From: Arthrobacter citreus
GTDB taxonomy: Bacteria; Bacillota; Bacilli; Bacillales; Bacillaceae_G
DNA length: 64,000 nt
Assembly: GCA_013200995.1 (NCBI GenBank)
Contig: CP053688.1
Location: 2,728,001 to 2,792,000 of the forward strand
Direction of reading: 5' to 3'
Positions 36,552 through 44,098 of this stretch are shown here, piece after piece. The position numbers and the translations under genes are program-made. Position 1 is the first letter of the stretch, and every line of letters starts with the position of its first letter. The notes under the pieces were generated by a model. That model was not told the DNA's origin and did no database searches. It saw only the letters and a program-made list of their open reading frames with translations.

Positions 36552-37487
36552 ATGACGATGGAACTTTCTTATACGATTGAAGAAGTGTCTCAGTTTTTAA
36601 AAGTGTCGAAATTAACCATTTATGACCTTGTAAAAAAAGGAGAATTACCTGTGTTCCGAGTGGGAAGACAGATGAGAATTGCAGGAAATGACTTGGACAA
36701 TTATATAAAAAATCATAAAACAAATCAGCCTACTACATTATCTGCCTCTGTTTTCGAACCTCGCAGAAGCAATCCAAAAGAATCCAATAATATTGTTATT
36801 AGTGGACAAGACTTAGTTTTAGATATTCTTGGGAAACATATTGAGAAAAATTCAACTTATAAATCTTTACGATCCTTTACAGGAAGCTTAAACAGTCTGA
36901 TTTCAATGTATAATGGCGAATGCGACGTCGTTAGTTTACATCTGTTTGATGGAGATACTGGTGAATATAATCTTCCATATCTAAAAAAAATTTTAGTGGG
37001 CTATCCTTATATCTTAATCAATCTTCTTTCCAGAAAAGCAGGCTTATACGTTAAAAAGGGTAACCCTTTAAATATTACCTCATGGAGTGATTTAAGCCGT
37101 GAAGATGTAAAAATCATTAATAGAGAAAAAGGTTCAGGAGCACGAATTCTTCTAGACGAACAACTGCGAATCAACGATATTTCTTATAAATACATAAAAG
37201 GATATGAGCATGAAGAAAATAATCATTTAAGTGTAGCCTCTGCCGTTGCGACAGGCGTAGGAGATGTCGGAGTCGGAATTGAAAAAGCTGCTAAAATGAT
37301 TGGAATTGATTTTATTCCTTTAATAACAGAACAGTATGACCTAGTTATTTTAAAAAATGCTAAAAATGAACATCTCATAAATATCGTAAAAGATATCTTA
37401 TCATCACATCAGTTTCAATCTGAGGTCGATTCTATAGGGGATTATGATACTACTAAGACGGGAAAAGTCTTATTTGAGACAAAATAA
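36552..37487 (+). CDS. YvgK-like regulator: excisionase-type HTH plus molybdate-binding PBP domain
   Basis: Protein of 311 residues. A MerR/excisionase-type helix-turn-helix at about 5-55 (YTIEEVSQFLKVSKLTIYDL) is followed by a periplasmic-binding-protein-like domain at about 80-295 (INREKGSGARILLDEQL; VATGVGDVGVGIEKAA). This architecture and the position next to modA match B. subtilis YvgK, a presumed molybdate-responsive regulator. The ATG has GGAGGG upstream; MEL at 36558 is an alternative. It probably represses modA using the 20-bp-spaced repeats. Confidence 0.82.
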   Translation: MTMELSYTIEEVSQFLKVSKLTIYDLVKKGELPVFRVGRQMRIAGNDLDNYIKNHKTNQPTTLSASVFEPRRSNPKESNNIVISGQDLVLDILGKHIEKNSTYKSLRSFTGSLNSLISMYNGECDVVSLHLFDGDTGEYNLPYLKKILVGYPYILINLLSRKAGLYVKKGNPLNITSWSDLSREDVKIINREKGSGARILLDEQLRINDISYKYIKGYEHEENNHLSVASAVATGVGDVGVGIEKAAKMIGIDFIPLITEQYDLVILKNAKNEHLINIVKDILSSHQFQSEVDSIGDYDTTKTGKVLFETK

Positions 37488-37519
37488 AAGAAGGCTCCTT
37501 AAATGAAGCCTTCTTTTTT
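37488..37519. terminator. Bidirectional terminator after the YvgK-like gene
   Basis: AAGAAGGCT (37488-37496) pairs with AGCCTTCTT (37507-37515), followed by TTTTT. Confidence 0.85.
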
Positions 37520-37523
37520 CATT

Positions 37524-37835
37524 CTATAAGATACTTACGTCATACATCAAATTGCGATTAACGGAAGATTTATTATTAAATGCTTTAATTTCTTCTTCCA
37601 GTTCCTTTATATTCCAAACTATATCCTTTATGATTGGAATAATTTGTAGTCCTTCAAATGAGGGGATCACTTTTGAATCCATATCACACTCAATTAATCT
37701 TACTCCTAGTTCGATTTCCAAACTAATAATCGATTCTTTAATATCAGTTTCACTAAGATTGAATTTCTTTGCTGCAATTATAAAGGAACCACTTTCTAAT
37801 ACTTCAAAAAGATGCCTTAACTGTTCGATATTCAT
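37524..37835 (-). CDS. LysR-type protein reduced to the DNA-binding half
   Basis: 103 residues starting MNIEQLRHLFEVLESGSFII, aligning with the helix-turn-helix and linker helix of the two full LysR proteins in this window, then ending at about the point where the effector domain should begin. The HTH itself is degenerate (SETDIKESIISLEIELGVRL). GGAGGAGCTAAAT precedes the ATG and a terminator follows, so it is expressible. It is either a decayed gene or a stand-alone DNA-binding/dimerising fragment. Confidence 0.65.
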   Translation of the reverse strand: MNIEQLRHLFEVLESGSFIIAAKKFNLSETDIKESIISLEIELGVRLIECDMDSKVIPSFEGLQIIPIIKDIVWNIKELEEEIKAFNNKSSVNRNLMYDVSIL

Positions 37836-38192
37836 TTAGCTCCTCCTAAAAACTTTGATGCTCTTCTTTTTCTCTAGCTTTATTATATTGAGTGTTGACG
37901 TAATTTTAATTTTGAAAAAAAATATCAATTTTAGTTTCCCTATGATTTCAACGTGATGTAATGATCCACCAAATAAATCATTTTGATTAAACCATCCCCT
38001 CCTTAAAACTAACTGAACAAATATAAATTACTCCCACTTCAATAAGAAAATCATTCTACAATTTTGGTTCAACTCCTGCTGATTTTATATTGGGTTATTT
38101 TCGCCTTTTTTGATCAATTTTTGATTTATTTTAGGAGCTCAATTGTAAAGAAAACGGGTACTTTGGTCCATATTTTGGAAATTTTCTTGATG

Positions 38193-38299
38193 TATAATCT
38201 CTAAAGTTAAAAATCCCTTTAAATAGATTGTTTTTCTCACGCTGTTGAAATATGACTACGTCAAGTTAAATGCCACGAATTTTTCGTGGCATTTTTTGT
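38193..38299 (+). ncRNA. Candidate small RNA of ~95 nt
   Basis: A consensus TATAAT (38193-38198) is followed about 70 bp later by a strong terminator (AAATGCCACGAA / TTCGTGGCATTT, then TTTTTG). No reading frame lies between. The -35 is poor. No gene in 37836-38593 explains this terminator. Confidence 0.4.
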
Positions 38300-38420
38300 T
38301 TTATTTATTCAATTAGTCTATTTCTTGGTAAATTAATTAAAATTGTGATTTTCCATATAATTCATATCTCATAAAGTTTACGATTTTTTGTGTTGTCTAA
38401 ATTCTATTTATAGTAGTACA

Positions 38421-38466
38421 AAAAAATCCCCCTTGTAATAATTTTTCTACAAAGGGGGATTTTTTC
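38421..38466. terminator. Orphan bidirectional terminator
   Basis: AAAAATCCCCCTTGTAA pairs with CTACAAAGGGGGATTTTTT. It may end the nine-gene operon on the minus strand (its last stop is at 38594) or an unseen plus-strand RNA. Confidence 0.7.
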
Positions 38467-38593
38467 TAAAATTATATACATAGTTCTGTTGATAAAGTCT
38501 TAAAAACTAATATAACTATAATTAAGTAGGAAGTTTGTCACATTTCTTTGAAAAAGTTTTAAAAAGTCTGATTTCGCTTTAGAATTAATTGGG

Positions 38594-39313
38594 TTAATTC
38601 CACTCTATATTTAATAATTCCTTCACTTTTCCTACGACCGTTTTTCCAGTTTGTTGATCTATTAATGAAGTATATAGATGAGGAATTACTAAATCAGCAC
38701 CATGGTCTAAGCATGTTTGCACAATTGAATGAACATTATCTAAGTCAATCCCACCTGTTGGCTCAAAAATTTTAATACCAGCATTAACTGCAGCTCGTAC
38801 CATGGCTGCAACTTCATCTAATCTTTTATCACCATCGATTGGATAAAATTTAATAGAATGAATCCCTATCTCAGCTAACATAGTAGCCGCTAATTCACAT
38901 GATACTTTTTCTTTATATTGCTTACTTTTGGGTCCAGTTGAAATATACACTTCACCGACAGTTCCGCTTGGTTCGATCAGTGCATTAACAATAGAAAGAT
39001 TATCTTTTAGTTGTTGAATTGCTCCAAGTGTATAGGCTGCTGCTGGAAACACTTGATTAATATGATTTGGAATGACTTTTGTAGAAACGCTCACTACTCG
39101 GTTCCATACGCTTGGGTCACCGGCACCTAAGCCAATAGAAATTGGAATTCCTTTAGATTTAAATGATAATGCAGTTTCAATAGCAGCTTCCTCGGAACTA
39201 AAATCTTTCACCATCAACCCAATTAATACTCGTTCATTAGCCAATTCATAAATTTCCATTGCATTCTCTAAATCTTTAGCCAGTACATTAAAAATTATCC
39301 GCTTGTCTATCAT
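38594..39313 (-). CDS. KDGP-aldolase family protein (DgaF-like)
   Basis: Protein of 239 residues of the 2-keto-3-deoxy-phosphogluconate-type aldolase group, a TIM barrel. A lysine-bearing strand HSIKFYPIDGDKRLDEVAAM is followed by FEPTGGIDLDNV, the phosphate-binding end. It should split the keto-deoxy product of the upstream DgaE-like lyase to pyruvate and glyceraldehyde phosphate. It overlaps that gene by 4 bp (ATGA) and is the last gene of the operon. The family assignment is firm; the exact substrate is inferred. Confidence 0.82.
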   Translation of the reverse strand: MIDKRIIFNVLAKDLENAMEIYELANERVLIGLMVKDFSSEEAAIETALSFKSKGIPISIGLGAGDPSVWNRVVSVSTKVIPNHINQVFPAAAYTLGAIQQLKDNLSIVNALIEPSGTVGEVYISTGPKSKQYKEKVSCELAATMLAEIGIHSIKFYPIDGDKRLDEVAAMVRAAVNAGIKIFEPTGGIDLDNVHSIVQTCLDHGADLVIPHLYTSLIDQQTGKTVVGKVKELLNIEWN

Positions 39314-40422
39314 TGTGCTCGTTGTCCTCCAATAATCTCTATTATTCTATCAACAATAATATCCTCTTGTCCTTCTAGTAAAGGACGTGGATCAATGTGT
39401 AGAAGACCTAAATTTGAATAGTGATCTCTTAAATAAATAGCAGGGCTTCCCTTTCTCAATGTTTCACTCAACTCACTGGCAGTAATACCTGTTTCCAGAG
39501 CATTTAATTGGATACGAGTACGATAAATGGGGCGTCCTGCTTCATCTTGTTCAATTCCTGTTGTTACTCCTGGTATTTCCGATAAGCGATTGCACAAGAT
39601 TTCCATTCTTTCTTTCTGCTTTTCTAGATTACTATCTTTAGCTACATAATTGTCTAATGCCATGATTAAGCCAACCATCGATTCTTTACTGACTTTCATT
39701 GCACGACCAATCCCTTTATATTGCATGCGACATGCTTCGATCCAAACTTGATCGCCACATATAAATCCAGATGTTGGTCCATTCAATGCTTTTCCACCGC
39801 TGTAAATGATTAGATTGGCACCTAATTTACTATATTTTTTCAAATCCTCCTCGGCGGCTGCATCTACAATTAACGGTAGATTGTGTTTTTTCGCAATATC
39901 AATCATTACCTCTAAAGATTGCATCCCTTTTTGAACCGTATGATGCGACTTAACATAAAATAACGCAACTGTTTTATTTGTAATTGCTTGTTCAATATGT
40001 TCCCGATACGTACGATTCGCAAAACCTACTTCTATAGCACGTCCTCCACCTAGTGAAATCATTTGCTTAATACTTGCTCCAAAATGTACTACATGCCCTT
40101 TTTGAATAATAATTTCATTCGCTGCTCCATCAAAAAATGGTAGCTGTTCAATAATATGTAAATTCGTTTTCGAGATGGTAGCTGCCACACTAATCGCTAT
40201 TCCCGCAGCAGCTCCAATTGTTGGACATGCATTTTCTGTATTAGTATGTTTTGAAATTACTTTTCCTGTATATTGAATTAACTCATCAATTTCTACATAA
40301 TCTTGTAGAGCCTGACTCATTGATTCAGCAACTTCATTTTTAACAGCCGATACGCCTAGTGGTGTCATTTTCCCACATGCATTTATCACTTTTTTTAACC
40401 CTATTTGCTCATATATATTCAT
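39310..40422 (-). CDS. DgaE-like PLP-dependent ammonia-lyase
   Basis: Protein of 370 residues of the SelA/DgaE fold-type I PLP group. The PLP lysine is Lys211 in IIYSGGKALNGPTSG, and Asp187 in IVDAAAEE is the ring-nitrogen acid. D-glucosaminate-6-phosphate ammonia-lyase (DgaE) gives 2-keto-3-deoxygluconate-6-phosphate, which the next gene would cleave. The pair sits with DUF4310-4312 proteins and an amidohydrolase, so the true substrate may be a different amino sugar acid derivative. Confidence 0.82.
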   Translation of the reverse strand: MNIYEQIGLKKVINACGKMTPLGVSAVKNEVAESMSQALQDYVEIDELIQYTGKVISKHTNTENACPTIGAAAGIAISVAATISKTNLHIIEQLPFFDGAANEIIIQKGHVVHFGASIKQMISLGGGRAIEVGFANRTYREHIEQAITNKTVALFYVKSHHTVQKGMQSLEVMIDIAKKHNLPLIVDAAAEEDLKKYSKLGANLIIYSGGKALNGPTSGFICGDQVWIEACRMQYKGIGRAMKVSKESMVGLIMALDNYVAKDSNLEKQKERMEILCNRLSEIPGVTTGIEQDEAGRPIYRTRIQLNALETGITASELSETLRKGSPAIYLRDHYSNLGLLHIDPRPLLEGQEDIIVDRIIEIIGGQRAQ

Positions 40423-40432
40423 AGTTTCCTCC

Positions 40433-41092
40433 TTACTCTAATGGAAGCGGGAAGAAGCCACCAAATAACATTGCTCCTAAAATGGCACCGCCAGCAATTG
40501 GTTTTTTCCAAATATAAAATACTAATGCACCAATTATTGATCCTATACCGACTGGTAAAGAGGCTTGGCATGCTGAAATAATAATTAATGGGCCAAAATA
40601 GCGTCCTGCCATATTTCCCGCACCCATCATAACATCAGCCCCAAATGTTGACCGCGCTGACTTAATCGAAATTTTTCGAATTCCAATAATGATATACCCA
40701 ATCGCTAAACCTATAAATAACCCGGTTGCAATCGCTAAAGAGAAATTATATACAGGAGCTTTAATCCCAGCTGCTAGTAAAATCGCTGGAATCCCAACGC
40801 CGACTCCAGTGTTTAATGATCCACCAATATCTAATATCCCAACTAATGGTCCCTCTAGTACCCTAGCAAATAAGAAACTAGCACCAAATGCGGCTGCTGC
40901 ACCATATCCACCACCATCAAGTCCTGCTTTTAACAAAGCGATAACTGCAATGTCATTAAAAGCTCCAACTCCATGTACTACGTACATATGACAAGCTGCA
41001 AATGTTCCAGCTGCCAATAATGCAGTAAAAAATGGAAATGCCCAGTCAGCGTACCAAAATGAATTATAATTTATTTGTTTATTATTTGTCAT
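40433..41092 (-). CDS. DUF4310 family membrane protein
   Basis: Polytopic membrane protein of 219 residues, about six helices, glycine-rich (FFTALLAAGTFAACHMYVVH; LDGGGYGAAAAFGASFLF). ATG 41092 is chosen: AGAGGTG lies eight bases upstream and the codon comes two bases after the preceding stop; the frame is open upstream to 41140. It is always reported next to DUF4311 and DUF4312 in such operons. With those it probably forms a sugar-derivative transporter; this role is inferred. Confidence 0.8.
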   Translation of the reverse strand: MTNNKQINYNSFWYADWAFPFFTALLAAGTFAACHMYVVHGVGAFNDIAVIALLKAGLDGGGYGAAAAFGASFLFARVLEGPLVGILDIGGSLNTGVGVGIPAILLAAGIKAPVYNFSLAIATGLFIGLAIGYIIIGIRKISIKSARSTFGADVMMGAGNMAGRYFGPLIIISACQASLPVGIGSIIGALVFYIWKKPIAGGAILGAMLFGGFFPLPLE

Positions 41093-41094
41093 AA

Positions 41095-41880
41095 TCATTT
41101 CACCTCTTGACCAGCAAATTTGTGTAAGTGGGTTAACCAATTTGGTATCTTCATATGCATTTGTTGAAGTAATGTTAAGTCACTACCTCGGAAAAACGCA
41201 CTTAGAATAAATAAAATGATGATTGTAGTAAATATTGTTTTCGTTGCTCGACTCCAGCCTAAGTCATCTACACCTTTTCCAAGTAAAATCCCTAAAACTA
41301 CTCCTGGAACAGCATTTCCCATAATTAATTGTGCAATACCACCGAAAAGGGTTCCCCAAAATCCGCTACGTTTTCCGGCATCGATTGCTGCGAGCCAAAA
41401 TATTGCCGGCATGACATAAACAATTAGTAAATTGGCAGCAGGTGCCAGTACTTTCATAGCTACAACTTGTAAAGAATCCGGTATTGCCGATGCTGTTGTA
41501 CATAAAAAGGACACAGTAATCGCACCTACTATCGCTCCGATGATCCCCATTTTTTTAGGATTATGCAAAGTTTCTTCAGGATTCTTTTTTCCTCTTAAAG
41601 CAATTGCTGCTGTCCAATGTGGCAACACGCGGTGATCTGTTTCAGAAGTTATTGCACCTACTCCAACCGCAGAAGCCCATGCTTTGAAAAAGAATCCTAA
41701 TCCGAATGTAAAGTGTGAAATACTATCTCCTGCGCATGAGTTTAACTCCCCTAAAGTACGAAAAGATCCTAAGCCTTGTACTTTAGGCGTATGAAACATT
41801 CGGGCAGCCCCTGCTCCGATTGAAAAACCCGTTAACGCACCTACTATCGCTGCTTTAAATAAAATCGTTAGCGTTTCCAT
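41095..41880 (-). CDS. DUF4311 family membrane protein
   Basis: Polytopic membrane protein of 261 residues with several hydrophobic helices and glycine-rich turns (AAIVGALTGFSIGAGAARMF; GLGFFFKAWASAVGVGAITS). The start ATG follows TAGGTGAGAT. It sits between DUF4312 and DUF4310 and is probably the main channel subunit with DUF4310. No biochemical function is known to me. Confidence 0.8.
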   Translation of the reverse strand: METLTILFKAAIVGALTGFSIGAGAARMFHTPKVQGLGSFRTLGELNSCAGDSISHFTFGLGFFFKAWASAVGVGAITSETDHRVLPHWTAAIALRGKKNPEETLHNPKKMGIIGAIVGAITVSFLCTTASAIPDSLQVVAMKVLAPAANLLIVYVMPAIFWLAAIDAGKRSGFWGTLFGGIAQLIMGNAVPGVVLGILLGKGVDDLGWSRATKTIFTTIIILFILSAFFRGSDLTLLQQMHMKIPNWLTHLHKFAGQEVK

Positions 41881-41887
41881 ATCTCAC

Positions 41888-42238
41888 CTACCTAACTTTT
41901 TTCACTTTGTATTTTATAAACTCGGGGATATTATTCTTTTGAACATGTGTTTCATGCTGAATTTCATCAACATTTAACATCGATACACTAACTTTTATAT
42001 CTAATTTATATTCGTACTTTCTTCTTTCCCTTGGAAAGAAAAAAAATAAGAAGCGTTCTGTATAGATAATTTCTTTTGCTTCAATTACTCCGACACTTAA
42101 AGGCTCGATTCGTATAATAATTTGAGAATTATCTTTTACTAACTTTTTTTGGACTTGATTAAGTGCCAAACCAATTGCCTGTTCTTTTGATTGACCAGAA
42201 GAAGTCACTTCAACATGCACTTCTTTTGTTAACATCAT
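41888..42238 (-). CDS. DUF4312 family protein
   Basis: Small soluble protein of 116 residues with alternating strands (EVHVEVTSSGQSKEQAIGLA) and a stretch RFLFFFFPRERRKYEYKLDI. The ATG overlaps the stop of the SFCGS gene (ATGA). It co-occurs with DUF4310/4311 and may be a cytoplasmic subunit of that system. Confidence 0.78.
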   Translation of the reverse strand: MMLTKEVHVEVTSSGQSKEQAIGLALNQVQKKLVKDNSQIIIRIEPLSVGVIEAKEIIYTERFLFFFFPRERRKYEYKLDIKVSVSMLNVDEIQHETHVQKNNIPEFIKYKVKKVR

Positions 42239-42603
42239 TCATTTCCACCTCTTACTTGAATGAGCGCTTTTGTTATTTCCGTACCAAGCTCTTCAAGATC
42301 CATAAAACCAAAACCAAGTACTTCTATTCCATCTCTTATCGCCGTTTTACCTTCTTCTATTGATTTCATTCCATATCTTGCTTTATAACCATATTTATTT
42401 TGTGCTGTGATTGCACCGGCACCACCACTCCCGCAAAATGAAATACCAAGATCCGCATTTTCTGCCTTCATTACATCTCCTAATCTCATATCAGCTGCAA
42501 CACCTTCAATGACAATTGCTTTTCCTCCTGCTGCTTCAACTCCCTTGCCAACCTTTTTCCCATTTCCAAGTCGATCCCCGATAACTACAACAAATTGTTT
42601 CAT
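42235..42603 (-). CDS. Glycine-rich SFCGS family protein
   Basis: 122 residues with the diagnostic motif GISFCGSGGAGAITAQNKYG at about 54-73. It opens FVVVIGDRLGNGKKVGKGVE. The motif cysteine could carry a modification or bind substrate, as in a PTS EIIB cysteine loop, but this is speculation. It is translationally coupled to DUF4312. Confidence 0.8.
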   Translation of the reverse strand: MKQFVVVIGDRLGNGKKVGKGVEAAGGKAIVIEGVAADMRLGDVMKAENADLGISFCGSGGAGAITAQNKYGYKARYGMKSIEEGKTAIRDGIEVLGFGFMDLEELGTEITKALIQVRGGNE

Positions 42604-42618
42604 TTTCTTTTCCTCCTA

Positions 42619-42960
42619 TTATTTATTATTTTTTATTGTTTCAAAGTGAATAGCTAATAAATACTTTTCATCCTCATGTAATTGTGGAAGCCAATCACAA
42701 ACTAATTTTGCCATTTCGATTGATGCATTCGATACCTCTGAAAATAGTGATGCATTCAAACCTTGGATTAACTCTATTTTTACACTTCTGTTAACCATAG
42801 CTGAGACATGTGAAACAAGTGAAAGCCACTGTAAATCAGTTGGCATCATCCCTTTTTCTATAATTAATAACTGTAAATTATCAAGTATTTCTCTACATTT
42901 ATTTTCATCTTCACTTTTTAAAATCATTTCTTTAATTTCCATTTTGTATGGTTCCAGCAT
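42619..42960 (-). CDS. Stand-alone PRD domain protein
   Basis: 113 residues, about one PTS regulation domain, all alpha-helical. The two PRD-type histidines are His51 (LVSHVSAMVNR) and His105 (LLAIHFET). There is no DNA- or RNA-binding domain. It overlaps the amidohydrolase gene by 29 bp. It probably transmits PTS phosphorylation state to this operon or to the transporter; the partner is unknown. Confidence 0.75.
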   Translation of the reverse strand: MLEPYKMEIKEMILKSEDENKCREILDNLQLLIIEKGMMPTDLQWLSLVSHVSAMVNRSVKIELIQGLNASLFSEVSNASIEMAKLVCDWLPQLHEDEKYLLAIHFETIKNNK

Positions 42961-44086
42961 TACTTTCGAACACCTTTCTTCCTTCTCGTATAGTTAGATA
43001 AGGTTCAATCACTTTCTCTACCATTAGTGCATCACCTTCTGAATCAATTAATCTAGCACTCTTTTCTTTTTCGTAGAATAGTGTGACATCAGCTCTTGTA
43101 CCATAGGCAAATGTTCCTTGCTCATTCAATTGAAGAGTTTTTGCTGGTAGACTAGTTACTGCCTGCACAACTTCTAATAACGAATAACCAAGTCCTCTAA
43201 TTTTGGACATTGTCTGCATTAAACTCCCTACGGGTTCGTTATAATTTTTTATATGGAGATCACTGCTTATTGAAAAAGGATATTGATATTTTTTCTTATA
43301 AACTGCAAGAGTTTTAAAGCTAAAACTAGCAGAGCCGTGCCCAACATCAAACAAAACGCCCCTATTTAAACAATCAATGGCTGCTGGTAATAATGTTTGA
43401 TTACTAGTTATGATTCGATTTTTTTGTTTACCATGAAAAGCATGTGTAACGATGTCTCCCTTTTTTAGCATCGGCAAGATTTCTTCTATTAATGGAGGGG
43501 GATTACCGATATGTACCATAATTGGCACATTCAATGCATCAGATAATTTTCTTGCATGAATTAAAGGTTTAATACCAGTATCTTTCACAACTGAGCTACT
43601 CATTCTAGCCTTGAGACCAAGTATGGATGCTTCTGTTTCAAAGATTTTTTCAGCTTCTGCCATGTCCATTAGATCTTCTAAATTAGCTAACTCTGCCCCT
43701 CCATTACATAAACCCTTTTTTGAAATATTTAGAAAAGCTAGTACTTCCGTTTTGCTAGTATTCATAATTTTCCGTTTAAAAACTTCATAGTGTTCGATTC
43801 CAGTGCTTCCCGCATCTACTATCGTTGTCACACCTTGGTTAATTCCTATTTCATCTGCAGCTATTCCTAAATATGTATAATCTTTAAAAACATGAGTATG
43901 AATATCGATAAAACCCGGTGCCACATATGATTCCTTAGCGTCGATATAGTTTACATAGCCTACTTGTCCCTTAATAATTGAAGGATCAATAAATTTACCT
44001 TCTAAAATACCAACCTCTTTTTTTTCGATTTTTGCTGATTCTGGATCAACAACATATCCGTTTTTTATAATAGTGGCTTCAAGCAT
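42932..44086 (-). CDS. Amidohydrolase/deacetylase family metallohydrolase
   Basis: 384 residues of the amidohydrolase TIM-barrel superfamily. Metal ligands are in GFIDIHTHVFKDYTY (HxH, near residue 60) and later histidines (VMVHIGNPP, THAFHGK, ISSDLH). It resembles the deacetylase/dihydroorotase-like enzymes found with DgaE and probably removes an acyl or amide group before the lyase acts. Being early in the operon, it points to an N-acylated amino-sugar acid as substrate. Confidence 0.82.
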   Translation of the reverse strand: MLEATIIKNGYVVDPESAKIEKKEVGILEGKFIDPSIIKGQVGYVNYIDAKESYVAPGFIDIHTHVFKDYTYLGIAADEIGINQGVTTIVDAGSTGIEHYEVFKRKIMNTSKTEVLAFLNISKKGLCNGGAELANLEDLMDMAEAEKIFETEASILGLKARMSSSVVKDTGIKPLIHARKLSDALNVPIMVHIGNPPPLIEEILPMLKKGDIVTHAFHGKQKNRIITSNQTLLPAAIDCLNRGVLFDVGHGSASFSFKTLAVYKKKYQYPFSISSDLHIKNYNEPVGSLMQTMSKIRGLGYSLLEVVQAVTSLPAKTLQLNEQGTFAYGTRADVTLFYEKEKSARLIDSEGDALMVEKVIEPYLTIREGRKVFESNAGTIQNGN

Positions 44087-44098
44087 ATGTCCACTCCC

